A stretch of 12,807 nucleotides of DNA, taken from positions 1-12,807 of the forward strand of contig JAQGIJ010000134.1 in the NCBI GenBank assembly GCA_028291285.1, written 5' to 3'. The translations under genes were made by a program, and so were the position numbers. Below are positions 1-6,719 of the stretch, piece after piece (the stretch's first letter is position 1; each line of letters starts with the position of its first letter). Below the pieces are notes generated by a model. That model saw only the letters and a list, made by a program, of their open reading frames with translations. It did no database searches and was not told the DNA's origin. This DNA is from Phenylobacterium sp. Its GTDB lineage: Bacteria > Pseudomonadota > Alphaproteobacteria > Caulobacterales > Caulobacteraceae.

Positions 1-2
1 GC

Positions 3-479
3 CTGATCCAGCTGATCCTGCCGCGGGCGAAGATCATCGATGCGCGGCGCCATCCGCTGGGCGCCTGCTTCTCGGCCTTCAAGCAGCACTTCGCCCGCGG
101 CCAGCACTTCTCCTACGGGCTGGAGGACCTCGGCCGCTACTACGCCGACTACGTGCAGCTGATGGACCACTTCGATCAGGTCCTGCCCGGGCGCGTCCAC
201 CGGGTGTTCTACGAGCGCATGGTCGAGGACACCGAGGCCGAGACGCGCGGGCTGATCGAGGCCTGCGGACTACCCTTCGAGGAGCCCTGCCTGCGCTTCT
301 ACGAGACCGAGCGGGCGGTGCGCACGGCCAGCTCCGAACAGGTCCGGCGACCGATTTTCCGCGACGGGCTCGACCAATGGCGGCGCTTCGAGCCCTGGCT
401 CGATCCGCTGAAGGTAGCGCTGGGGCCGGCGCTCGCCGGCTACCGCGCAGCGCCAGGCAACGACCCGGCGGCGGAATAG
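3..479 (+). CDS. Sulfotransferase family protein, C-terminal part (5' end outside window)
   Basis: The reading frame is already open at base 3 and runs to a TAG at 477-479, so about 158 C-terminal residues are visible and the N-terminal PAPS 5'-phosphosulfate loop is missing. The visible part has the sulfotransferase 3'-phosphate-binding pattern, an Arg followed eight residues later by a Ser (R16 and S24 of the visible part, in ARRHPLGACFS). Next come the FYERMVED-type strand/helix and a C-terminal helix with 'RRPIFRDGLDQWRRFEPWL', usual in bacterial sulfotransferases, often those with N-terminal TPR repeats. The family transfers sulfate from PAPS to a hydroxyl or amine acceptor; the acceptor here is unknown. 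The next gene, a TonB-dependent receptor, starts 22 bases downstream on the same strand with its own ribosome site, so the two are probably co-transcribed. Family assignment is good; any TPR fusion is a guess because the 5' end is absent. Confidence 0.85.
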   Translation: MIQLILPRAKIIDARRHPLGACFSAFKQHFARGQHFSYGLEDLGRYYADYVQLMDHFDQVLPGRVHRVFYERMVEDTEAETRGLIEACGLPFEEPCLRFYETERAVRTASSEQVRRPIFRDGLDQWRRFEPWLDPLKVALGPALAGYRAAPGNDPAAE

Positions 480-488
480 ACCAAGAAA

Positions 489-494
489 GAGGGG
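489..494 (+). promoter_or_regulatory. Shine-Dalgarno deciding a TTG start
   Basis: GAGGGG lies 7 bases before the TTG at 502. It supports TTG rather than the downstream ATGs near 580, which would cut off the charged n-region of the receptor's signal peptide. Confidence 0.6.
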
Positions 495-501
495 ATAGAT
501 C

Positions 502-2931
502 TTGCAGTTGGAACTCGAAGCTCCGCCGCGCGGCGACGGCCGCCGACGCACGCTGGCGTGCGCGCTCCTTGCGGGGACCATGATGAGCCCGCCGGCGCTG
601 GCGCTGGCCCAGACCGCCGGGAGCAGCAGCGCCCCGACCATCGCCGAAGTGATCGTCACCGCCCAGAAGCGGTCCGAGAACATCCAGGACGTGCCGGCCA
701 GCATCCAGGCGCTGGGCGCGGCCACGCTCGAGCGGCTGAACGTCAACCAGTTCCAGGACTATGTGAAGTACACCCCCTCGGTCACCTTCCAGAGCCTCGC
801 GCCCAGCCAGACCTCGATCTACATGCGCGGCGTCTCGAGCGGCGACAACGCCAACCACTCCGGCCCGCTGCCCAGCGTCGGCAGCTATCTGGACGAGCAG
901 CCGATCACCACCATCGGCGGGGTCCTCGACATCCACGCCTACGACCTGGCGCGGATCGAGGTGCTGCCGGGCCCGCAGGGCACCCTCTATGGCGCGAGCT
1001 CCGAGGCCGGCACGCTGCGCATCATCACCAACAAGCCGAGCACCGCGGGCTTCAGCGCGGGCTACGACCTGCAGGGTGTGTGGATCGACCACGGCTCTGC
1101 CGGCTATGTGGCCGAGGGCTTCGTCAACCAGCCGATATCGGACAAGATGGCCGTGCGCCTGGTGGCCTGGGACGAGCACGATCCGGGCTTCATCGACAAC
1201 GTCGCGGCGACGCGGACCTTCCCGACCTCGGGCGCGACGATCAACAACGCCAATGTCGCCAAGAAGAACTTCAACGCCGTGGACACCTACGGCGGGCGCG
1301 CCGCGCTGAAGGTGGACCTGGACGAGGACTGGACGATCACGCCCTCGATCATCGCCCAGGACCAGAAGTACAAGGGCGTGTTCGGCTACGAGCCCAGCGT
1401 CGGGCGCCTCCAGGTGGAGCGCTTCCAGCCCGACCGCTACCACGACCGCTGGATGCAGGCGGCGCTGACGGTCAACGGCAAGATCGGCAACTACGACCTC
1501 GTCTATTCGGGCGGCTACTTCAAGCGCAGGGTCGACCAGCTCAGCGACTACACCGACTACTCGATCTTCTATGACGCCGCCTACGGCTCCGGCGCGAACT
1601 GGCAGGACGCCAACGGCCTGCCGCTGTCCGATCCGCGCCAGTCGATCGACGCCCACGACAGGTTCAGCAAGGAGAGCCATGAGCTGCGGATCGTCTCGCC
1701 CGCCGGCGACCGGCTGCGGTTCATCGCCGGCGGCTTCTACGAGCGGCAGACGCACTGGATCATCCAGAACTACAAGATCGCGGGCTTCAGCCCGACGCTG
1801 TCGCCGCCGGGCTATCCGGGCACGATCTGGCTGACCGACCAGCAACGGGTCGACCGCGACGAGGCGCTGTTCGGCGAGGTGAGCTTCGACGTCACCAAGC
1901 AGCTGACCCTGACCGGCGGCATCCGCGGCTACAAATACCACAACTCGCTGGAGGGCTTTTACGGCTTCGGCCAAGGCTACAACGAGCTGACCGGCTTCTC
2001 CTCGGGCCAGGGCGCGAACAGCGTCAACTGCCTGTTCACCACCGCCTACCACAACCTGCCGTGCGTGAACCTGAACAAGCTGGTCACCGGCTCGGGCAAG
2101 ACCTACCGGGCGAACGCCACCTACAAGTTCGACCGCGACCACCTAGTCTACGCCACCTTCTCCACCGGCTACAGGCCGGGCGGGGTGAACCGCAACGGCC
2201 AGCTCGGCCCCTATGGCGCCGACAAGCTGAAGAACTACGAGGTGGGGATGAAGACCGCCTGGCTCGACCACCGGCTGATCGTCAACGCCTCGGCCTATTA
2301 CGAGAAGTGGAACCGCTTCCAGTTCTCGTTCCTGGGGCTGAACAGCCTGACGGTCGTGCAGAACGCGCCGGAGGCCACGATCAAGGGGGTCGAGGCCTCG
2401 ATCGACTGGCTGGCGACCGCGCAGCTCACCCTCTCCGGCGGCCTCGCCTACAACGACGCCCGGCTGGCGAGGAACTTCTGCGGCGCCGATCCGGTGACCG
2501 GCGACATCATCCCCACCTGCGCCACCGCCGACGCCATCGCGCCGGCCAAGGCCAGGCTCCCGTACACGCCGCCGTTCAAGGGCAACCTGACCGCACGCTA
2601 CACCTTCGGCTTCATGGACTGGGACGCGCACCTGCAGGGCTCGGTCGTCTACCAGAGCCGCACCCAGGTGGGCCTGCGAACCTCCGACGTGGGCTTCCTG
2701 GGCTCGATGCCGGGCTACGCCACGGCGGACTTCTCGGTGGGGGCGGAGAAGGACCGGCTCTCGGTCGAGCTCTACATCAAGAACGCCTTCGACTCGCACG
2801 GCCAGATCAACCGCTACACCCCCTGCACGGTCAGCGTCTGCGCCGCCGACGTGCCGGGCATCCCCAAGGCGGTCTATGTGGTGCCGGTCCAGCCGATGAC
2901 CGTGGGCATGCGCTTCGGCCAGAAGTTCTAG
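502..2931 (+). CDS. TonB-dependent outer-membrane receptor
   Basis: This is an 809-residue outer-membrane active-transport barrel, energised by TonB-ExbB-ExbD. The TTG start is backed by a GAGGGG site and by an intact signal peptide: an RRR n-region near 14-16, a hydrophobic core, and an ALA-type cleavage site near residue 36. A TonB box (EVIVTAQKR, 49-57) follows. The plug domain spans about 60-180 and contains RIEVLPGPQGTLYG (151-164) and AGTLRIITNKP (169-179). The rest is a beta-barrel ending in the strand MTVGMRFGQKF with a terminal Phe, as expected for BAM recognition. There is no N-terminal secretin/STN signalling domain, so it is probably not a FecA-type transducer. Receptors of this alphaproteobacterial class often import plant- or steroid-like compounds or sugars rather than iron; the substrate here cannot be read from sequence. 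It likely shares an operon with the upstream sulfotransferase gene. Its stop codon overlaps that of the convergent oxidoreductase gene. Confidence 0.95.
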   Translation: MQLELEAPPRGDGRRRTLACALLAGTMMSPPALALAQTAGSSSAPTIAEVIVTAQKRSENIQDVPASIQALGAATLERLNVNQFQDYVKYTPSVTFQSLAPSQTSIYMRGVSSGDNANHSGPLPSVGSYLDEQPITTIGGVLDIHAYDLARIEVLPGPQGTLYGASSEAGTLRIITNKPSTAGFSAGYDLQGVWIDHGSAGYVAEGFVNQPISDKMAVRLVAWDEHDPGFIDNVAATRTFPTSGATINNANVAKKNFNAVDTYGGRAALKVDLDEDWTITPSIIAQDQKYKGVFGYEPSVGRLQVERFQPDRYHDRWMQAALTVNGKIGNYDLVYSGGYFKRRVDQLSDYTDYSIFYDAAYGSGANWQDANGLPLSDPRQSIDAHDRFSKESHELRIVSPAGDRLRFIAGGFYERQTHWIIQNYKIAGFSPTLSPPGYPGTIWLTDQQRVDRDEALFGEVSFDVTKQLTLTGGIRGYKYHNSLEGFYGFGQGYNELTGFSSGQGANSVNCLFTTAYHNLPCVNLNKLVTGSGKTYRANATYKFDRDHLVYATFSTGYRPGGVNRNGQLGPYGADKLKNYEVGMKTAWLDHRLIVNASAYYEKWNRFQFSFLGLNSLTVVQNAPEATIKGVEASIDWLATAQLTLSGGLAYNDARLARNFCGADPVTGDIIPTCATADAIAPAKARLPYTPPFKGNLTARYTFGFMDWDAHLQGSVVYQSRTQVGLRTSDVGFLGSMPGYATADFSVGAEKDRLSVELYIKNAFDSHGQINRYTPCTVSVCAADVPGIPKAVYVVPVQPMTVGMRFGQKF

Positions 2932-4544
2932 CGGCGGCCGAGGTCCTTGAGGATCTCGCGGGCGGCGTTGTGGCCGGGCGCTCCGGTCACGCCGCCGCCC
3001 GGATGGGTTCCGGCGCCGCACTGGTAGAGCCCCTTCAGCGGCGTGCGGTAGTCGCCGTGCCCCAGCACCGGCCGGGCGCTGAACAGCTGGTCGAGCGCGA
3101 GCGCGCCGTGGAAGATGTCGCCGCCCACCAGGCTGAAGGTGCGCTCCAGGACGAGCGGCGACAGAACCTGCCGGCCGAGCACCGAGGCCGCGAAGCCCGG
3201 CGCATAGCGCTCGACCGTCGCGATCATCAGGTCGGCCACCGCCTCGCGGCAGTCGTCCCAGGAGCGGCCGTCCGGCAGCACCGGCGCGACGTGCTGGCAG
3301 AACAGGCTCGCCACGTGCCGGCCCGCCGGCGCCAGGCTGTCGTCGAGGGTCGACGGGATCAGCATCTCGATGATCGGCTCGCGCGACCAGCCGAAGGCGC
3401 GCGCATCCGCATAGGCCCGCTCCATGTAGGCCAGGCTGGGGGCGATGATGATCCCGCCGGTCAGGTGGTCGCCCGGCTCCGGCAGGCAGCTGAAGCGGGG
3501 CAGCTCGGCCAGGGCGAGGTTCATCCGGAAGGTCCCGGAGCCCGAGCGGTAGCGGGCGATCCGCTCGCGGAAGTCGGCCGGCAGCAGGGCCGGGTCCACC
3601 AGCCGCTCGAACAGCAGCTTGGGATGCAGGTTGGAGACCACCAGGTCCGCCGCGATCCGCTCGCCGGCCTCGGTGACCACGCCCCGCGCGCGGCCGCCGG
3701 CGGCCAGCACCTCGGCCACAGCGCTCTGCGTGCGGATCTCCACCCCGGCTTCGCGGCAGGCGCTCGCCATCGCCTGGGTGATCGCACCCATGCCTCCCAC
3801 CGCGTGGCCCCAGGCGCCGCGCTTGCCGTTCACCTCGCCGAAGACGTGGTGCAGCAGGACGTAGGCCGAGCCCGGCGCATAGGGGCTGGCATAGTTGCCG
3901 ACCACGCCGTCGAAGCCGAAGGCGGCCTTGATGGGGTCGCTCTCGAACCAGCCGTCCAGCCAGTCGCCGGCCGACTGGGCGAAGAGCGCCAGCAGGTCCC
4001 GCCTGGCCGTCGTGTCGAGCTTCGCGAGCTCGCGCGCCAGGCCCGCGCCGCGGACCAGCTGGCCCAGCGCCTCCATCCCGCCGCCCTCGGTGACGTTCGG
4101 CGGAGTCTTGAGCAGCAAGCCGCGCAGCACCTCGGCGATCCGCTCGAGCCGCTGCCCATAGGCGTCGAGCCGCTCGGCGTCGCGGGCCGAGAACCGGGCC
4201 ACCTGCGCCTTCGTCCGGCCCTCGCCGACGATCAGATAGTCGCTGTCGCCGAGCGGCAGGAAGTTGGCCACCTTGCGCTCGCGGATCTCCAGCCCGTGGC
4301 GGGCGAGATCCATGTCACCGATCACCTTGGGGTTCAGCAGCGAGACCGTGTAGCTGGCCACGGAATTGCGGAAGCCCGGGTGGAATTCCTCGGTGACCGC
4401 GGCCCCGCCGACCACGCCGCGGCGCTCCAGCACGCTCACCGACACGCCGGCGCGGGCCAGGTAGAAGGCGCAGACCAGGCCGTTGTGGCCGCCGCCCACG
4501 ACCACCGCCTTTGTTTCCCGTCGAGACCACACCGCACCAGCCAT
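2928..4544 (-). CDS. PYROXD2/phytoene-desaturase-like FAD-dependent oxidoreductase
   Basis: A 538-residue flavoprotein, close to the usual length of the PYROXD2 / CrtI-like NAD(P)/FAD oxidoreductase family. Near the N-terminus is a Rossmann FAD motif, AVVVGGGHNGLVCAFYLARA (13-32), with the acidic end of the second strand at VLERR (38-42), then GGAAVTEEFHPGF. The C-terminus carries the second FAD-contact block, GAGTHPGGGVTGAPGHNAA (510-528), typical of carotenoid-desaturase relatives. It has no obvious signal peptide or membrane helix, so it is presumably cytosolic or peripherally membrane-bound. The family includes carotenoid desaturases and poorly characterised PYROXD2 homologues. No other carotenoid gene (crtB, crtE) is in the window, so calling it a phytoene desaturase would be unsafe. 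The start ATG at 4542-4544 has only a weak ribosome site. Its TAG (bases 2928-2930) overlaps the TAG of the convergent receptor gene. Confidence 0.88.
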   Translation of the reverse strand: MAGAVWSRRETKAVVVGGGHNGLVCAFYLARAGVSVSVLERRGVVGGAAVTEEFHPGFRNSVASYTVSLLNPKVIGDMDLARHGLEIRERKVANFLPLGDSDYLIVGEGRTKAQVARFSARDAERLDAYGQRLERIAEVLRGLLLKTPPNVTEGGGMEALGQLVRGAGLARELAKLDTTARRDLLALFAQSAGDWLDGWFESDPIKAAFGFDGVVGNYASPYAPGSAYVLLHHVFGEVNGKRGAWGHAVGGMGAITQAMASACREAGVEIRTQSAVAEVLAAGGRARGVVTEAGERIAADLVVSNLHPKLLFERLVDPALLPADFRERIARYRSGSGTFRMNLALAELPRFSCLPEPGDHLTGGIIIAPSLAYMERAYADARAFGWSREPIIEMLIPSTLDDSLAPAGRHVASLFCQHVAPVLPDGRSWDDCREAVADLMIATVERYAPGFAASVLGRQVLSPLVLERTFSLVGGDIFHGALALDQLFSARPVLGHGDYRTPLKGLYQCGAGTHPGGGVTGAPGHNAAREILKDLGRR

Positions 4545-4651
4545 CGGGGGAAACTCGGCTGTCCGCGGCGTGCGCGCAACCGGGTGCGGCCCTTGGCGCC
4601 ATAACGGCGCAACCCCTGGATGAACCGCCTGCGCCGCGCTAACCCTGGGCC
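4545..4651. other. Divergent intergenic region
   Basis: These 107 bases separate the divergent oxidoreductase and small membrane protein genes and must hold their promoters if neither is leaderless. I see only a short hairpin (GCGCC/GGCGC with an ATAAC loop, 4596-4610) and no convincing -35/-10 pair. Confidence 0.35.
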
Positions 4652-5083
4652 ATGCTCTTCATCCTGCCCGTCTGGGTGACACTGGCGGTCTCGCTGGTCG
4701 TGATCGGCTTTGCACTGGCGCGGGGCCGCCGGACCGAGCGGCTGGTGGCGGCGCTCACCCTGGCCGACCTGATCTGGGGACGGCTGCACCCTCACGTCTA
4801 CGGCGCCCATCCGGGGCGGGAGCTCGCCCACGACGCGGCCCAGACGGCCATCCTGACGCTGATCGCCCTGCGCTCGGACCGCTACTGGACGCTCGCGGCG
4901 GCCTCGATCTGCCTGGTGAGCGCCGGCACCGACGTCGCCCAGATGATCTCGCCGGTGAACAGCTGGGCCGTCGGCACGGCCCAGCTGACCTGGTACTACG
5001 CCTATCTCGCCGCCATCGCCGTGGGCGCCTGGCGCGCCCGGGCGTCGGGCGAGCGCCGGGCTGGCGGCGTTCAGGCCGCCTGA
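4652..5083 (+). CDS. Small multi-pass membrane protein of unknown function
   Basis: A 143-residue hydrophobic protein that I do not recognise as a named family. Likely membrane segments are near residues 3-22, 63-75, 79-97 and 106-126, with a weaker one at 30-43. An arginine-rich tail (about 128-136) follows the last segment and is probably cytoplasmic by the positive-inside rule. Polar residues between the segments include a His/Arg-rich loop around 44-60 (GRLHPHVYGAHPGRELAH). The ATG at 4652 has no clear Shine-Dalgarno site; the ATG is chosen because the first segment begins directly after it. It converges with a membrane-anchored LuxR-type gene, 13 bases separating the two stop codons. Convergence argues against co-transcription, so a shared function is only speculative. 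Confidence 0.72.
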   Translation: MLFILPVWVTLAVSLVVIGFALARGRRTERLVAALTLADLIWGRLHPHVYGAHPGRELAHDAAQTAILTLIALRSDRYWTLAAASICLVSAGTDVAQMISPVNSWAVGTAQLTWYYAYLAAIAVGAWRARASGERRAGGVQAA

Positions 5084-5086
5084 TCA

Positions 5087-5111
5087 GGCCGCCCGATCAA
5101 CCCGGGCGGCC
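5087..5111. terminator. GC-rich hairpin at a convergent gene end, possible bidirectional terminator
   Basis: GGCCGCCCG (5087-5095) and CGGGCGGCC (5103-5111) form a perfect 9-base stem with a 7-base loop. It sits at the junction of two convergent genes and overlaps the last codons of the minus-strand LuxR-type gene. Neither side has a T-run, so it is not a classical intrinsic terminator. Confidence 0.45.
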
Positions 5112-5549
5112 CTGGGCCGCCTGGCGGGCGGCGTCCACCACCGTGTCCAGGCTCTGCAGGCCGGCCAGCAGCATGCCGAAGGCCAGCGCCAGCACGGCCG
5201 CGCCGGCGACGATGACGACGAGGCGCGCCATGGGCCCGAGCTCGGAGAGGGGCGGCAGCACCGCCACCGTCACCACCGCGGCGCTCGGCGGCTGAGCGGC
5301 CGGGGCCACGCCGGCGGCGGGCGGCGCCGGCTCGGCGCCCATGATCAGACGGGCTGCGGCCCGTCGGCTGCTCACGCCCAGCTTCGCGCGGGCGCGGTTG
5401 CAATAGGTGTCCACCGAGGCCTTGGAGATGCCGAGCTCGAGGGCGATCTCCTTGGACGAGCGCTGCTGGGCCACCAGCCGCAGGCATTCGCGCTCCTGCG
5501 GGGTGAGCGCGCTCAGCTTCAGGTTCCGCGCATCAACGGCGTGCAACAT
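5097..5549 (-). CDS. LuxR-type HTH protein with a C-terminal membrane anchor
   Basis: A 150-residue protein with an N-terminal LuxR/GerE DNA-binding domain at about 13-68. LTPQERECLRLVAQQRSSKE leads into the recognition helix (SKASVDTYCNRARAKLGV), with the usual conserved Glu, Val and Leu positions. After it comes a Pro/Ala-rich linker (about 72-100), then one strongly hydrophobic segment at about 108-130, then a short amphipathic tail rich in Ala and Gln. This inverts the usual order: most LuxR proteins have an N-terminal receiver or ligand domain and a C-terminal HTH. The predicted topology puts the HTH in the cytoplasm, with a single anchor and a short periplasmic tail. No sensor domain is visible, so any signal would have to reach the membrane segment, the tail or a partner protein. 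The start ATG (5547-5549) has no strong ribosome site. It converges on the small membrane protein gene. Confidence 0.85.
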   Translation of the reverse strand: MLHAVDARNLKLSALTPQERECLRLVAQQRSSKEIALELGISKASVDTYCNRARAKLGVSSRRAAARLIMGAEPAPPAAGVAPAAQPPSAAVVTVAVLPPLSELGPMARLVVIVAGAAVLALAFGMLLAGLQSLDTVVDAARQAAQGRPG

Positions 5550-5776
5550 GGTTTTTCGAGCCCGAACCTTGGCGCCCGGCCCGGCCCACGGGCCAAAACG
5601 AACGCAGCGTCATGAATGCCACAACTCCGGCATGCCACGGAAGGGCGACGTCGCGCCCGCGGCGCGAGCCCGTCGCGGACCGGCGCCGCCGTCCCGATTT
5701 GATGACGACATACCCGATGAGGACAGACGCCTGGTCCGGCTTAACTTAGGTGAAGGCGGGGATGGTGGAGGGCGCC
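5550..5776. other. Divergent intergenic region upstream of the LuxR-type and small-protein genes
   Basis: These 227 bases lie between divergent starts and should contain the promoters of both. Visible structure: a GCCCG/CGGGC short inverted repeat near 5576-5592 and an ATGCC...GGCAT repeat near 5615-5634. An AT-richer patch near 5741-5748 (TTAACTTA) may be a -10 element for the plus strand. None is strong enough to call as a promoter. Confidence 0.35.
5767..5772 (+). promoter_or_regulatory. Shine-Dalgarno supporting the ATG at 5777
   Basis: GGAGGG ends 4 bases before the ATG at 5777. It favours this start over the in-frame GTG at 5750 and the ATG at 5762. Confidence 0.5.
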
Positions 5777-6094
5777 ATGGAAGGCGAGGGCTGGCCGCAA
5801 GGTTCGAGGGGCGAGCTGGTGGCGCGCGCCCTGCAGGTGCGCGCGGAAGTGGAGGCGTTCAACGCGCGCTGGTCGCCGCTGCCGCGGGGCGACCAGGCGC
5901 CGGCGTTCGCCTGGGAGCAGCTCGAGCGGCAGCTCGTCGACATGGCGCCTACCGATCTGCAGGCCGAGCTGGTGCGCCGCCTGGTGGCGCGGGTGAAGAC
6001 CTTCGCGCGGCTGAAACCGGCGGAGATGGTGCTGCGCGAGATCCTCACCGTGGCGGCCCTGGTGCTCGACGAGACCGGCGAGACCCCCGCCTGA
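5777..6094 (+). CDS. Small helical protein of unknown function
   Basis: A 105-residue acidic-to-neutral protein without a recognisable family motif. Predicted almost entirely alpha-helical: helices around 12-31 (ELVARALQVRAEVEAFNARW), 44-55, 58-80 and 82-98, with heptad-like hydrophobic spacing but no membrane segment or signal peptide. The reading frame and GC-rich third positions are those of a real gene, and the start at 5777 has a GGAGGG site at good spacing; starts at 5750 or 5762 are possible and would add 9 or 5 residues. It lies 85 bases upstream of an XRE-type regulator on the same strand, so the two may be co-transcribed. The helical character would fit a small binding partner, but no function can be assigned. 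Confidence 0.6.
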   Translation: MEGEGWPQGSRGELVARALQVRAEVEAFNARWSPLPRGDQAPAFAWEQLERQLVDMAPTDLQAELVRRLVARVKTFARLKPAEMVLREILTVAALVLDETGETPA

Positions 6095-6179
6095 GAGGAC
6101 AGCCCATCTAGACTCCAATGTGAATCGGTCCTGAGCTTGGCGCGTGACACTGACGGCCGTGCCGCATTACGCTCGCGAC

Positions 6180-6605
6180 ATGGAATCGCCCAAGCAGACC
6201 TCGGACGCGAGAGCCGCCGACGATCTGGATCGAGCGCTCGGCAACGCGATCCGTCTGCGTCGGAGATCGCTGGGCCTGACGCAGGAGCAACTGGCGAACG
6301 CCTGCGGCATCTCCTTCCAGCAGGTCCAGAAATACGAGAACGGCGCCAACCGCGTCTCCTTCTCCCGGCTGGTGCAGATCGCGCGCGCCCTGGAGTGCCG
6401 GGTGACCGATCTGACGAGTGCGCTCGACCAGCCGCAGATCGCGCCTGCGGACTTCGAGTTCCTCAAGCTGATGACGCTTCCCGGCGCCGTCGACCTGCTG
6501 AAGCGCTATGAGGCCCTGGCGCCGGATTCCCGCCGCCTGCTGGTGGACCTGCTGAGCAGCATCGCCGCCCGCGCCTCCGCGGCTGGCCCACCGCTCGGCG
6601 CTTGA
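6180..6605 (+). CDS. XRE-family helix-turn-helix transcriptional regulator
   Basis: A 141-residue protein with a Cro/C1-type HTH at about residues 20-78. LGLTQEQLANACGISFQQVQ spans the two HTH helices, followed by KYENGANRVSFSRLVQIARAL, the classic 'Q-KYE-G-NR' signature. The C-terminal 60 residues are mostly helical (DFEFLKLMTLPGAVDLLKRY) and probably dimerise; no peptidase or ligand domain is present. Alphaproteobacterial proteins of this layout are common stand-alone regulators whose targets cannot be inferred from sequence. The start is uncertain: ATG at 6180 is chosen because the HTH domain begins shortly after it, but a GTG at 6144 would add 12 residues, and neither has a convincing Shine-Dalgarno site. 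It stops 114 bases before the acyl-CoA dehydrogenase operon, which it could regulate, though nothing visible shows this. Confidence 0.85.
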   Translation: MESPKQTSDARAADDLDRALGNAIRLRRRSLGLTQEQLANACGISFQQVQKYENGANRVSFSRLVQIARALECRVTDLTSALDQPQIAPADFEFLKLMTLPGAVDLLKRYEALAPDSRRLLVDLLSSIAARASAAGPPLGA

Positions 6606-6707
6606 CCTCGCGGCGCCTTCCGCCGCCATTGCATTGGACTTATTGCAGGCATGCACGGGACCCAAGTTCCCGGCGCGGGCGCCTTGACGCGGTCCGCGAG
6701 CGAAGCG

Positions 6708-6712
6708 GGAGG
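6708..6712 (+). promoter_or_regulatory. Shine-Dalgarno supporting a TTG start at 6720
   Basis: A perfect GGAGG lies 7 bases before TTG 6720. The upstream ATG at 6651 lacks one, and the 23 residues it would add are not typical of the enzyme family. Confidence 0.65.
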
Positions 6713-6719
6713 CCAGGCC

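Noticed and set aside
79..2142. 687-codon open frame on the minus strand opposite the TonB receptor
   Set aside because: Its translation is low-complexity Ala/Arg/Val/Asp-rich text typical of antisense frames in GC-rich genes, and the plus strand there encodes a complete recognisable receptor.
2928..4544. Naming the oxidoreductase CrtI, a phytoene desaturase
   Set aside because: No other carotenoid gene is present, and the sequence pattern fits the wider PYROXD2-like group better.
2061..4604. 847-codon open frame on the plus strand across the receptor end and oxidoreductase gene
   Set aside because: It runs out of frame through one real gene and antisense to another, has Arg/Ala/Gly-rich composition and no domain.
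6606..6719. Direct repeat ATTGCA (two copies near 6628-6645) as an XRE operator
   Set aside because: Six-base repeats with no dyad symmetry are too weak to support an operator call.
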